This document shows, piece by piece, positions 35,900-45,005 of a DNA stretch of 64,000 nt. The notes beneath the pieces are model-generated. The model did not search any database and was not told the origin of the DNA. It saw only the letters and a program-made list of their open reading frames with translations. This stretch comes from Wukongibacter sp050859025 (GTDB taxonomy: Bacteria; Bacillota; Clostridia; Peptostreptococcales; Caminicellaceae): NCBI RefSeq assembly GCF_050859025.1, contig NZ_CP138200.1, positions 930,001 through 994,000 of the forward strand. The letters run 5' to 3'. How positions within the stretch are numbered: position 1 is the stretch's first letter; every line of letters starts with the position of its first letter. The translations under genes and the position numbers were made by a program.

Positions 35900-35955
35900 A
35901 TTGAAAAAGCAATAAAGGCATTGAGTGTATATAATCACATAAGTTATAAAAAATG

Positions 35956-35998
35956 AACCCTACTCTAATTTTTTTATCTATCAGAGTAGGGTTTTATA
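35956..35998 (+). terminator. Rho-independent terminator
   Basis: AACCCTACTCT and AGAGTAGGGTT (11 bp) followed by TTTAT; ends the phy-reductase unit. Confidence 0.85.
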
Positions 35999-36057
35999 TG
36001 AAAGTCAAGATGGTATAATTAAATTATGAATAATAATTTTGATTAGGAGTAAATTTT

Positions 36058-37602
36058 ATGAATAAAAGAAAAATTAAAATTGATGAAATACTGAAGTCAG
36101 AGTTTCCGCAACTTGGGAACCAAGGATTCATTGAAGTAGAAGATTTAGATTATGAAATCATTGAGGCTTATAAAAATTACATCAAGAGACAGTCGATGAT
36201 TATAGATGAGCTGAAGCTGTACAAAGAAAGGGAACTGGATGCATTTGCTATTGGTGACGCAATATCAGATGGCATATGCTTGATTGACAAAAATGGAATA
36301 GTGATTGCAGTTAACAAGGGATATACCGATATTACAGGGATTAGTGAAGTGGAAATAGTTGGACAGCATATTCAAGTAATGCTGGATAAGGGTTACTTTA
36401 CAAGGGCTGTAACATTGATGGTTCTGAAACAGAAAAATAAGGTGTCAACTTTATCAACCATTGCACGGACCAACAAAAAGGTACTGATAACCGGCAATCC
36501 TTTTTTCAATGAAAAAGGGGAAATTACTCAGGTTTTAACAGTAATGAGGGATCTTACTGAGCTTATTAATACAAAAGAAAAACTTGAAAAGGTAGGAAAA
36601 GAAAGTGAAAAATACTTGAATGAGCTTAATTATATAAGGAGTAAAAAGTGGCGGAACTATGGACTCATAGGCGAAAATATTAAAATGAAGGAGCTTAAAG
36701 AACTGATAAAATATGTTGCAAAGACAGATGCAACGATACTAATAACTGGTGAAACCGGGTCAGGTAAAGAAATAGTAGCCAAGGAAGTTTACAAAAACAG
36801 CAATAGGATAGACTATCCCTATATCAAGGTCAATTGTGCTGCTATTCCCGATTCATTATTGGAATCTGAGCTGTTTGGATATGAGAGAGGTGCTTTTACT
36901 GGTGCGCTTAATAAAGAAAAACTTGGAATGTTTGAATTAGCTGATAAAGGTACTATACTTCTTGATGAAATAGGAGAAATGCCTCTAAATTTACAATCAA
37001 AGCTTCTGAGAGTATTACAGGAAAGAGAAATCATCAGAATTGGAGGAAGTAAAAGTATAAAGCTTGATGTAAGGGTTATTTCCTCCACGAATCAGAATTT
37101 GGAAAAATTGACTCAGCAGGGAAAATTTCGTGAGGATCTATATTATCGTTTAAATGTCGTTCCATTAAGGATTCCACCGTTGAGAGAAAGAAAAGATGAT
37201 ATACCAATACTAATTCATCATTTTCTCGAAAAATATAATATAAAATACGGTAAGGAAAAGAGAATTGACAATAGTGCTATAATAGCAATGGAAAGCTATG
37301 ATTGGCCGGGCAATGTCAGGGAATTACAGAATATCATCGAAAGAATTGTTGTTAGCGATGATGAGAACTCTATAACCTATGATAGTGTAATAAATGTACT
37401 AGGAAGGGCAAAGGTTACAATACAGTTATCTGATAGGCCTCTTACATTGAAGGAAGCCGTAGAACATTTAGAAAAAGAAATGATTGAGAAAGCTCTTAAA
37501 AAATATGGAAGTACCTATAAAGCTGCTAAGGCACTTGGAACTAGCCAGTCTACCTTATTTAGAAAGACAAAACAATTACATATTGAATGGGATAAATCAT
37601 AA
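36058..37602 (+). CDS. Sigma-54-dependent activator with PAS domain
   Basis: 514 residues: an N-terminal region with a PAS domain (about 60-175, DGICLIDKNGIVIAVN), an AAA+ domain with Walker A GETGSGKE (~228), the sigma-54 loop GAFTGAL (~280) and GGSKSIKLDVR, and a C-terminal Fis-type helix-turn-helix (TYKAAKALGTSQSTLFRK). A GGAG site precedes the ATG. The next gene block starts behind a -24/-12 promoter at 37803, so this protein is the obvious activator of the phloroglucinol operon; the PAS domain may sense the substrate. Confidence 0.94.
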   Translation: MNKRKIKIDEILKSEFPQLGNQGFIEVEDLDYEIIEAYKNYIKRQSMIIDELKLYKERELDAFAIGDAISDGICLIDKNGIVIAVNKGYTDITGISEVEIVGQHIQVMLDKGYFTRAVTLMVLKQKNKVSTLSTIARTNKKVLITGNPFFNEKGEITQVLTVMRDLTELINTKEKLEKVGKESEKYLNELNYIRSKKWRNYGLIGENIKMKELKELIKYVAKTDATILITGETGSGKEIVAKEVYKNSNRIDYPYIKVNCAAIPDSLLESELFGYERGAFTGALNKEKLGMFELADKGTILLDEIGEMPLNLQSKLLRVLQEREIIRIGGSKSIKLDVRVISSTNQNLEKLTQQGKFREDLYYRLNVVPLRIPPLRERKDDIPILIHHFLEKYNIKYGKEKRIDNSAIIAMESYDWPGNVRELQNIIERIVVSDDENSITYDSVINVLGRAKVTIQLSDRPLTLKEAVEHLEKEMIEKALKKYGSTYKAAKALGTSQSTLFRKTKQLHIEWDKS

Positions 37603-37635
37603 ATGAATTATGCGAATCGATAATGAATTAGACTA

Positions 37636-37668
37636 AAGGGCGTATTTTACGACCTTTTATTTTTTTTG
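37636..37668 (+). terminator. Terminator of the activator gene
   Basis: AAAGG.CGTA pairs with TACG.CCTTT, followed by a long T run. Confidence 0.75.
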
Positions 37669-37802
37669 ACCAAAAACTAATTCGAATTTGAATTAAATAA
37701 CTGTTAGATAGCTAGGCTGATTTTAAATGCAAAGTCATTCAAAGTATCGGTAAGTTAGTAATATAGCCATTAAGAAAGTTTTTGTTATTGCATTAACTAA
37801 CT

Positions 37803-37818
37803 TGGCATGGGATTTGCT
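37803..37818 (+). promoter_or_regulatory. Sigma-54 promoter (-24/-12) of the phloroglucinol operon
   Basis: TTGGCATGGGATTTGCT: GG (37804-37805) and GC (37816-37817) are 10 bases apart and the flanks fit the TGGCA..TTGC consensus. It lies about 50 bases before the CoA transferase start. A dyad upstream (GAATTAG near 37625 and CTAATTC near 37677) could be the activator site. Confidence 0.85.
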
Positions 37819-37866
37819 TTTTATATATTGGTGCAAAGAAAAGATTAGTGAAAAAAGGAGAGCGGT

Positions 37867-38520
37867 ATGTGCAAGGTTATTGGTATTGATGAAGCAATGG
37901 AATACATCAAAGATGGCATGACAATTATGATTGGCGGATTTATGGGTGTAGGCACACCAAAGATTCTTATTGAGGGGATTTTAAAAAAAGGTGTGAAAGA
38001 CTTAACGATTATTGCTAATGATACTGCACTCCCTGATAAGGGAGTAGGCAAATTAATTGTGAACAAGCAAATAAAGAAGGTCATTACTTCCCATATAGGG
38101 TTAAACCCAGAAACTGGACGTCAAATGCATGCTAAAGAATTAGAAGTAGAACTAATACCCCAAGGTACCTTGGCAGAACAAATAAGATGTGGTGGAGCAG
38201 GTATTGGGGGCTTTTTAACTGCAACAGGAGTAGGAACAATTGTAGAAGAAGGAAAACAAAAGATGAAGATAGGCGATAATGAATACCTTTTAGAGCTGCC
38301 ACTAAGAGCAGATGTTGCTTTAATTAGAGGTTCTATCGCAGATAAACAAGGGAATATTTCTTATAATGCCTCTACACGAAATTTTAATCCATTAATGGCA
38401 ACAGCAGCGGATGTAGTGTTGGCAGGTGTTGAAAGAATAGTTGAAGTTGGGGAAATCGACTCCAACTATGTAATGACACCTGGCATATTTGTAAACTACA
38501 TTGTTGGAGGGGAAAAATGA
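37867..38520 (+). CDS. 3-oxoacid (acetoacetate) CoA-transferase subunit A
   Basis: 217 residues, family I CoA transferase alpha subunit: GGFMGVGTPKILIEG near residues 22-36, GGAGIGGFLTATGVGT (~113-128), DVALIRGS. It moves CoA between acetoacetate and a donor acyl-CoA together with subunit B. It is the first gene of the phloroglucinol operon, behind the sigma-54 promoter; here it would activate the acetoacetate released by triacetate cleavage. AAAGGAG before the ATG. Confidence 0.92.
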   Translation: MCKVIGIDEAMEYIKDGMTIMIGGFMGVGTPKILIEGILKKGVKDLTIIANDTALPDKGVGKLIVNKQIKKVITSHIGLNPETGRQMHAKELEVELIPQGTLAEQIRCGGAGIGGFLTATGVGTIVEEGKQKMKIGDNEYLLELPLRADVALIRGSIADKQGNISYNASTRNFNPLMATAADVVLAGVERIVEVGEIDSNYVMTPGIFVNYIVGGEK

Positions 38521-39179
38521 TGGATAGTAGATTGGCTAAGGAAGTTATCGCTAAGAGAATTGCCAAGGAGCTTAAGGATGGTGATGTAGTTAACCTGGGA
38601 ATTGGACTTCCTACAATGGTTGCAAATTATATTCCAGAAGGGGTTAATGTAATTTTACAATCTGAAAATGGTTTTATTGGATTAGGTCCTGCGCCTAAGA
38701 CAGGAGAGGAAGATAGGGATATTGTCAATGCCGGTGCCCAATATGTGACAGTCAATAAGGGAGCAGCCTTCTTTGATAGTGCAGTATCCTTTGGAATTAT
38801 CCGAGGGGGCCATGTTGATACCACCGTATTGGGAGCCTTAGAAGTGGATCAGAAAGGAAATTTAGCTAACTTTATGATTCCAGGAAAAATGGTACCTGGC
38901 ATGGGGGGGGCCATGGATTTAGTAAGTGGTGCAAAGAAAGTGATTATTGCAATGAACCATACGGCCAAAGGAAAATCTAAGATATTAAAGGAGTGTACGT
39001 TACCCCTTACAGCAGTAGGTAAAGTAAATTTGATTGTAACAGAGATGGCTGTTATAGAGGTTGCTTTAGAGGGATTGGTATTAAAGGAGCTTGCTCCAAA
39101 TGTAACAATTGAAGATATCTTGATGAGAACAGAGGCAGATCTAATTATTAGTGAAGATCTAAAAGTGATGGAGATATAA
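38517..39179 (+). CDS. 3-oxoacid (acetoacetate) CoA-transferase subunit B
   Basis: 220 residues, beta subunit with the catalytic glutamate in SENGFIGLGP (Glu near residue 50) and GGHVDTTVLGALEVD. The ATG overlaps the subunit A stop by 4 bases (ATGA), as is usual for these pairs. Substrate likely acetoacetate, from operon context. Confidence 0.93.
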   Translation: MMDSRLAKEVIAKRIAKELKDGDVVNLGIGLPTMVANYIPEGVNVILQSENGFIGLGPAPKTGEEDRDIVNAGAQYVTVNKGAAFFDSAVSFGIIRGGHVDTTVLGALEVDQKGNLANFMIPGKMVPGMGGAMDLVSGAKKVIIAMNHTAKGKSKILKECTLPLTAVGKVNLIVTEMAVIEVALEGLVLKELAPNVTIEDILMRTEADLIISEDLKVMEI

Positions 39180-39204
39180 ATGCTAATGAGAGGAGGTGAG
39201 CTTA

Positions 39205-39549
39205 ATGAAAAAAGTTGAATTAAAGAATGTAAAGCCATATAAGGCACCACTGCATTTTGATTGCTCTACATTAAAGCTTCATGGCAAAGAAGAGTCAGGC
39301 ATTGAGAATTACTGGATGGGGCTATCACATTTTTTACCAAGTGGAGGAGCTGAATATGCTTATGAAGATTCACCAACAGAAAAAATATATATTGTTTTAG
39401 AAGGGGAAGTAACAGTAAAATCCAATACAGAAACCTTTGTTCTTAAAAAATGGGATTCAATATTTATAGCCCCTTATGAAGGTAGAGAAATTATTAATGA
39501 AACAAATATGCCTGCGACTATGCTGGTTGTAGTTAATAACATTAAATAG
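39205..39549 (+). CDS. Cupin-domain protein
   Basis: 114 residues, one beta barrel: PSGGAEYAYEDSPTEKIYIVLEGEVTV (broken here as GGAEYAYED..EKIYIVLEGEV) is cupin motif 1 in which the usual His residues are replaced, so metal binding is doubtful; motif 2 is around SIFIAPYEGREI. Start at the ATG at 39205, 8 bases after AGGAGG; the GTG at 39196 overlaps that site. It is locked between the CoA transferase and the reductase in the operon. It has no assigned step in the published pathway; a binding or ketone-enol isomerase role is possible. Confidence 0.75.
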   Translation: MKKVELKNVKPYKAPLHFDCSTLKLHGKEESGIENYWMGLSHFLPSGGAEYAYEDSPTEKIYIVLEGEVTVKSNTETFVLKKWDSIFIAPYEGREIINETNMPATMLVVVNNIK

Positions 39550-39562
39550 GAGGTGGAAAGTG

Positions 39563-40351
39563 ATGAAGGAAATGACAAATTCAGAAATCAAAAACATGTT
39601 TAGTCTCGAAGGAAAAGTAGCAATTGTTACTGGAGGTGCTGGGTCTTTAGGAAAAGGAGTTGCTGTGGGATTAGCACTACATGGTGCTGATGTAGTAGTA
39701 ACAGGTAGAACTTTAGAAACATTACAAGAAACAGTTAAAGAAGTAGAAGAAGTAGGTAAACGAGCTTTAGCTGTAGTTTGTGATGTTACAAAGGAAGAAC
39801 AAGTTGAAGAGTTGGTACAAAAAACTCTCAAGGAATTTGGTAAAATAGACATCTTACTTACTGTTGCAGGTATAGCAAAAAGACATGCTGCAGAGGAGTT
39901 CCCAGTTGGTGACTTCAGACAAGTTATGGATATTAATGTAACAGGAACATTTATTCCATGTAAGATAGTAGGAAAAGTTATGAAGGAACAAGGTTATGGA
40001 AAGATTATTACAGTTTCCTCAGTTCGTGCTTTTGCTGGACATCCAGGTGGATATGCTGCTTATGGTACAAGTAAAGGAGCTGTAAGCCTATTAACAAAAC
40101 AATTAGCAACTGAGTGGGCAAAATATAACATTAACGTAAATTCCGTTGCACCAACAATTTTTTGGACACCACTCACTCAAGAAGTATTAGAAGATGAAAA
40201 ACTAAAGAAAATCTTTTTAGATAGAATACCAATGGGTAGAGCAGCATTGGTACAGGATATGGTAGGAACAACTGTTTACTTAGCATCTTCGGCAGCTGAT
40301 TTTATAACTGGTCAAGTAATTTATGTTGATGGTGGCTGCACAGCAGGTTAA
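39563..40351 (+). CDS. SDR-family reductase, probable phloroglucinol reductase
   Basis: 262 residues from the ATG at 39563 (GGAGG 9 bases upstream). Cofactor loop TGGAGSLG (23-30), NVTG (126-129), and the catalytic Ser153-Tyr167-Lys171 set (YAAYGTSK) are standard for a classical SDR. The residues after the glycine loop (GRT) suit NADPH. By operon context it should reduce phloroglucinol to dihydrophloroglucinol, as in Clostridium scatologenes and Flavonifractor. Sequence alone would only say gluconate-5-dehydrogenase-like SDR. Confidence 0.82.
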   Translation: MKEMTNSEIKNMFSLEGKVAIVTGGAGSLGKGVAVGLALHGADVVVTGRTLETLQETVKEVEEVGKRALAVVCDVTKEEQVEELVQKTLKEFGKIDILLTVAGIAKRHAAEEFPVGDFRQVMDINVTGTFIPCKIVGKVMKEQGYGKIITVSSVRAFAGHPGGYAAYGTSKGAVSLLTKQLATEWAKYNINVNSVAPTIFWTPLTQEVLEDEKLKKIFLDRIPMGRAALVQDMVGTTVYLASSAADFITGQVIYVDGGCTAG

Positions 40352-40367
40352 AGGAGGAGTCATAAAC

Positions 40368-41306
40368 TTGGGAAAGAGAGTATTTAAAAACATAACAATA
40401 TTTGGTACTGGAATGATGGGAAGCGGAATTGCTCAAATCTTTGCAATGAAACAATGCTTTAATGTAACCATCTTTTCTAGAAGAGGCATTGCGTCTGGTG
40501 TTTTAGAAAAAATTAAATCAAACCTAAACGTACTTATGGAAAATAAAATATGTACAGAAGATGAGATTGAAAGGGCATTAGAAAAAATCACTGTTGTCGA
40601 TGATATGGAAACTGCTGCTAAAGATGCAGACTTCATTATAGAGTGTGTTCCTGAAGATATGGAAATCAAGCAAAACCTATTTAAGGATCTGGATCAAATT
40701 TGTAGACCGGATACCATTTTTGCTACTAATACCTCAGTGATGAGCATTACAGAAATCGCAAGCAAAACAACTAATAAAGCAAGGGTTATAGGGACTCACT
40801 TTTGGAATCCCCCTTATTTAATCCCATTAGTTGAAGTTGTAAAAACAGAGGATACATCTGATGATGTTGTTGAACAAACCATGGACTTAATGAGATTTAT
40901 TGAAAAGCATCCAATTAAAGTAAATAAGGATGTACCTGGGTTTGTAGCTAATAGATTACAACATGCTCTTTGGAGAGAGGCTATTTCAATAGTTGAAAGA
41001 GGTATTGCAGACGCTGCAACCGTTGATGAAGCTTTGAAATTTGGACCAGGATTAAGATTACCTATTTTAGCACCTATTGAGAATGCAGATATGGTAGGAC
41101 TAGATTTGACTCTTGCGATTCATGACTATATTCTAAAATATCTTGAAGATTCCCATGAGCCATCTCCACTATTAAAAGAAAAGGTTGAAAAAGGAGAACT
41201 AGGCTTTAAAACGGGAAAAGGATTTCAAGAATGGACTGAAGAGGAAGCAAAGGCTTCAAAGAAGCGATTATCTGAGTATTTAATTAATGTTTTATACAAT
41301 AAATAG
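40368..41306 (+). CDS. 3-hydroxyacyl-CoA dehydrogenase family, probable 3-hydroxy-5-oxohexanoate dehydrogenase
   Basis: 312 residues. N-terminal NAD fold IFGTGMMGSGIAQ (11-23), the IECVPEDMEIK and GTHFWNPPYLIPLVEV segments with the catalytic His, and a helical C-terminal domain. The start is a TTG at 40368 with AGGAGG 10 bases upstream; the ATG at 40323 lies inside the preceding gene. In this operon it should oxidise the 3-hydroxyl of 3-hydroxy-5-oxohexanoate as the free acid, rather than a CoA ester, giving 3,5-dioxohexanoate. Confidence 0.8.
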   Translation: MGKRVFKNITIFGTGMMGSGIAQIFAMKQCFNVTIFSRRGIASGVLEKIKSNLNVLMENKICTEDEIERALEKITVVDDMETAAKDADFIIECVPEDMEIKQNLFKDLDQICRPDTIFATNTSVMSITEIASKTTNKARVIGTHFWNPPYLIPLVEVVKTEDTSDDVVEQTMDLMRFIEKHPIKVNKDVPGFVANRLQHALWREAISIVERGIADAATVDEALKFGPGLRLPILAPIENADMVGLDLTLAIHDYILKYLEDSHEPSPLLKEKVEKGELGFKTGKGFQEWTEEEAKASKKRLSEYLINVLYNK

Positions 41307-41340
41307 AAAAATATTTTAAAAAAATTAGGAGGTCCTTATT

Positions 41341-42279
41341 ATGGGAAAAAAAGTTTTAGTTGATTTAACTCATCCATTCCATGCTGACATACCTGTATGG
41401 CCATATTTTGCAAAACCTAAAATTGACACTATGCATAACCTTGCAAAAAGCGGAGTATTAACTCAAAAAATAGATGTTGTTATGCATTGTGGTACACATG
41501 CCGATGCACCGCGCCATGTTATGGAGTACGAGTTTAACGGTAAGCGTGCACGTTACACTCATGAAATGCCTTTGGATGCATATTATGGTGATGCGGTTTG
41601 TCTAGATGTTCGTGTTGAGGATTGGGGACTTATTAAAGCTTCACATCTTTACGACGCTTGCGAACGTGCAAATATAAAACCGGAAGAACTCAAAGGCATG
41701 GTTCTTTGTTTAAGGACAGGTATGCACTTGAAATTTGATGATACCAAAGAATATTATCATTATTCTTGCGGAACTGGTAGAGAAGCAGGAGAATGGTTTG
41801 CAAAGTATCAACCAAAATGTGTAGCTATGGACATGCAAGCCCTTGACCATCCTCTTCATACAACTATGGGTAAGAATGGTGGTTACGTTGGAATGAATCT
41901 TATTGGTAATTCCGGCAAACCGATTACTGAAGAATACATCGATAAATTTGGTATTGAAGAATATGCTGAATTTAACAAGGAAACTTTTATAGAAGTATTT
42001 GGTAAAGAAAAATATATGGAAGCATATGGAAAACTTGAAAACCATGGTCTGGAAGGAACTTGGGAGCCATGCCATAAGCTCATGATGGGTAACGGCATAG
42101 TAGGTGTTGAAAATCTCGGTGGTGACCTTGACAAAGTTGTGGGTAAACGCTTTAAATTCATGGCATTCCCAATTCGCTGGTGGTTGGGCGACGGTTCCAT
42201 GGTTCGCTGTGTCGCTGAAATAGATGAGGATGATCTAAATCCAGTACCAGACAGAGTATATAGATACGGTGGATTCTAA
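41341..42279 (+). CDS. Cyclase/kynurenine-formamidase family hydrolase, probable dihydrophloroglucinol cyclohydrolase
   Basis: 312 residues. The metal motif HCGTHADAP is present with His49, His53 and Asp55, after the LTHPFHADIPVW family start. Metal-dependent ring opening of dihydrophloroglucinol to 3-hydroxy-5-oxohexanoate is the step known for this family in anaerobic phloroglucinol degradation. It is longer than simple formamidases (about 210 residues); the extra C-terminal half (EYIDKFGIEEYAEF..) may form the pocket. AGGAGG before the ATG. A partial copy of its last codons follows at 42289. Confidence 0.82.
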   Translation: MGKKVLVDLTHPFHADIPVWPYFAKPKIDTMHNLAKSGVLTQKIDVVMHCGTHADAPRHVMEYEFNGKRARYTHEMPLDAYYGDAVCLDVRVEDWGLIKASHLYDACERANIKPEELKGMVLCLRTGMHLKFDDTKEYYHYSCGTGREAGEWFAKYQPKCVAMDMQALDHPLHTTMGKNGGYVGMNLIGNSGKPITEEYIDKFGIEEYAEFNKETFIEVFGKEKYMEAYGKLENHGLEGTWEPCHKLMMGNGIVGVENLGGDLDKVVGKRFKFMAFPIRWWLGDGSMVRCVAEIDEDDLNPVPDRVYRYGGF

Positions 42280-42288
42280 TCCTAAATT

Positions 42289-42345
42289 CATAAAAATGAT
42301 TTAAATTCAGTACCATACAAAGCATACAGATACGGTAAACTTAAA
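42289..42345 (+). repeat. Tandem partial copy of the cyclohydrolase 3' end
   Basis: The last codons of the gene (DDLNPVPDRVYRYGG) are echoed just downstream as a frame reading NDLNSVPYKAYRYG. The copy is diverged and not translated as a gene; it points to an old tandem duplication that was mostly deleted. Confidence 0.6.
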
Positions 42346-42469
42346 ATTAGAAAAATAGCAATAAATGGTTACTATGAGGATAGCTTTAGGATATTCTCAT
42401 AGTTAATCTATATAAAAAAAGACTTGGTGAACATATAAAAATTAAAAAGATAGCGAAAGGAAGTTTAAA

Positions 42470-43306
42470 ATGGAAAATTTAGATAATAAGGTTATATTAA
42501 CAGTGGCACCAACTGGTGCATGGCCATCAAAAAAGGATACTCCATACGTACCACTTCAGCCTAAAGAAATAGCTGATGAAATATATGCATGCTGGAAGGC
42601 AGGGGCATCAGTAGCTCATATTCATGTCCGCGATGACGAAGATAAATCTTCTATGGATTTCAATAAGTTTGTTGAAACAGTAAAATATATCAGAGAAACT
42701 GATTGTGATATTGTAATAAATCTTACCACTTCAGGACAACTTGGTCTAGAGGACGAAGATAGAATGAAGCATATCATAGAATTAAGACCAGAATTAGCCT
42801 CCTATGACTGCGGATCAATGAACTGGCTTCATACTTCAGTGTTTGAAAATAGTCCAAGATTCTTGGAGAAGCTAGGTACAGTAATGCAGGAAAACAACAT
42901 AAAGCCTGAGATAGAAATATTTGATGCCGGCATGGTATATAATGCACTATATTATCTCAAAAAAGGAATACTCAAAGCACCACTACACTTCCAATTTGTA
43001 CTAGGTGCAGCAGGAGGAATAGCTGCTACAGTAGAGAATCTTGTATACCTAAAGAGTCTGATACCAGCCGATTCAACTTGGGGAGCATTGGGTATAGGCA
43101 AAGGACACCTTCCTATTATGTATGCTACTCTAGCTCTTGGAGGTCATGTAAGAGTTGGTATGGAGGACAACATTCTTTATGCAAAAGGTGTATTGGCAAA
43201 ATCAAATGTTGAGTTCGTAGAAAGAACTAAGAGAATAGTTGCGGAAATGAACAAAGAGATTGCTACGCCTGGTGAAGCGCGAGAGATTTTAAGATTAAAG
43301 AAATAG
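42470..43306 (+). CDS. Beta-keto acid cleavage enzyme (BKACE, DUF849), probable triacetate acetoacetate-lyase
   Basis: 278 residues, TIM-barrel BKACE with the zinc pair His50 and His52 (AHIHVRDD), TVAPTGAW at 11-18, and the GALGIGKGHLP segment. BKACE enzymes split a beta-keto acid with acetyl-CoA. In the phloroglucinol pathway this cuts 3,5-dioxohexanoate (triacetate) to acetoacetate and acetoacetyl-CoA. GAAAGG before the ATG. It has a 190-base gap upstream that holds the partial repeat and no terminator that I can see. Confidence 0.85.
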   Translation: MENLDNKVILTVAPTGAWPSKKDTPYVPLQPKEIADEIYACWKAGASVAHIHVRDDEDKSSMDFNKFVETVKYIRETDCDIVINLTTSGQLGLEDEDRMKHIIELRPELASYDCGSMNWLHTSVFENSPRFLEKLGTVMQENNIKPEIEIFDAGMVYNALYYLKKGILKAPLHFQFVLGAAGGIAATVENLVYLKSLIPADSTWGALGIGKGHLPIMYATLALGGHVRVGMEDNILYAKGVLAKSNVEFVERTKRIVAEMNKEIATPGEAREILRLKK

Positions 43307-43581
43307 AAATTTGTAATTTAAATATAATTGTAAGCTTTTTGATTTAGCTATGGCATAATTCTTTTCCAACTGTTACTTATATGTTCGGTAACTTTTGTTT
43401 CACATGGGTTAAGAATTTATGCTATGGTTACTTTCTGGAAGTACTTCCAATTAAGGTTCTATTTTTCAGTATTATTATACATATTTATAATGAGAATAGC
43501 CATAAAAGAAAAAATTATGTATTAGAATCATATTTTATAGCAATTTGTGTCTTGAGCACAGCGAAAGGGGTGTGAGTTAAT

Positions 43582-44886
43582 ATGAGTGAAATGAGTAAAA
43601 AAACTAGCATAGGTAGATTTGGTAAAGATGGATGGGGTGTAATAATCTATTGTGCAGCGATGTTTTGGTTTTATGTTGGAATGGTGAATGATGGTTCAAA
43701 TATTACTGCACCAGCATTTGCAAAATTAAAAGGACTTGATTATTCACTTGTATTAAGTATGGGAACAATTGCAGGACTCGTAGGATTCTTATTCTTCATA
43801 TTATTTGGCCAGATTAATTTAAAGATTGGTGCAAGAAAAACATCAGCAATATGTATGGTATTGGCCGGTATATCATATATAGGAGTTGGATCTTCAAAAA
43901 CGTTGACGATGTATGCTGTTTGTCTATGTATAGTAACTGGCTCAGTTATGTCTGGTGGTTATATTTCTGGAGGAACATTGGTTGCTAAATGGTTTCCTAA
44001 GAAAAAAGGAATAGTTATGGGCTACACTACAATGGGTCATAATTTAGCATCTGCATTCTATGTTCCTATAATAGCTTTTTTAGTAAACGCACTTGGATTA
44101 CAAAAAGGAGTGATGGTTCCTAGTTTAGGCGTTATGCTTCTAGGTATTATTGGATTACTAATGATTAAAGATACTCCACAAGAAAAAAATCTATATCCGG
44201 ATAACGTTACCAAAGAAGAATATGAAGAAAATTACTTTGTTGGAGATGATGAAGATCATACTGGAGGATGGACAACCCAAAAATTACTTGCTGAAAGAGA
44301 ATTATGGTTAAGTGCTATAACTACAGGAGTATTTCAATTGGTAACAGTTGGTGTAATGACGCAACTTGTTGTAAGAAATATGCAACTTGGTTTTACACAG
44401 GTCCAAGCAATATCAATTATGACTATTCTAGCTACAATAGGTGTATTTGGCTCATGGGCTTTTGGATTTATTGATAATAAATATAGTACTAAATCATCAA
44501 TGCTATTGTTTGCGATTTGGTATATTATAGCATTGTCCTTGAATGTACTAGAAACAAAATGGAGTATAATGATATCTATATTTATGATAGGTATGGCTAT
44601 TGGAGGATCAGCTAACTTTACTACGTCTTTACCAGCCGCAGTCTTCGGAAGACATGGATTTGAGAAGGTGAACAGTGTTATTTTTCCTATCCAAGGAATC
44701 ATTACATCTCTAAACTTTCTATTAAGTGGAGCATCTATTAGACTGACTGGAAGTTTAAGAGGAGTATATGTAGTTTTCATATGTGTATTGTTTATAAATA
44801 TTATCCTAATTAGAATAACTGATGAACATAAATTTAATAAAGATTTTCATGTGGAAAATTCTGATAAACTAATCAAGATCAGCTAA
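43582..44886 (+). CDS. MFS transporter
   Basis: 434 residues with about twelve membrane segments and the cytoplasmic loop LKIGARKT between segments 2 and 3; a hydrophilic loop (residues ~205-235) divides the halves. It resembles the oxalate/formate antiporter-like group often found with aromatic degradation genes. By position it likely imports phloroglucinol or a related phenolic compound. AAAGGGG before the ATG. The 275-base gap upstream has no convincing gene. Confidence 0.88.
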   Translation: MSEMSKKTSIGRFGKDGWGVIIYCAAMFWFYVGMVNDGSNITAPAFAKLKGLDYSLVLSMGTIAGLVGFLFFILFGQINLKIGARKTSAICMVLAGISYIGVGSSKTLTMYAVCLCIVTGSVMSGGYISGGTLVAKWFPKKKGIVMGYTTMGHNLASAFYVPIIAFLVNALGLQKGVMVPSLGVMLLGIIGLLMIKDTPQEKNLYPDNVTKEEYEENYFVGDDEDHTGGWTTQKLLAERELWLSAITTGVFQLVTVGVMTQLVVRNMQLGFTQVQAISIMTILATIGVFGSWAFGFIDNKYSTKSSMLLFAIWYIIALSLNVLETKWSIMISIFMIGMAIGGSANFTTSLPAAVFGRHGFEKVNSVIFPIQGIITSLNFLLSGASIRLTGSLRGVYVVFICVLFINIILIRITDEHKFNKDFHVENSDKLIKIS

Positions 44887-45005
44887 TCATTTTCAGTATA
44901 TATTAAAAGATTTTTTCAAGTTTTATTAAATAAAAGAATTGCATAACAATAAAACTGCCTATAAATAGTTGACCTAAAATATAGATGTGTGATTTAGAAT
45001 CTTGA

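Noticed and set aside
43381..43575. 64-codon frame before the MFS gene
   Set aside because: No ribosome site, odd composition and no family; the MFS gene has its own signals downstream.
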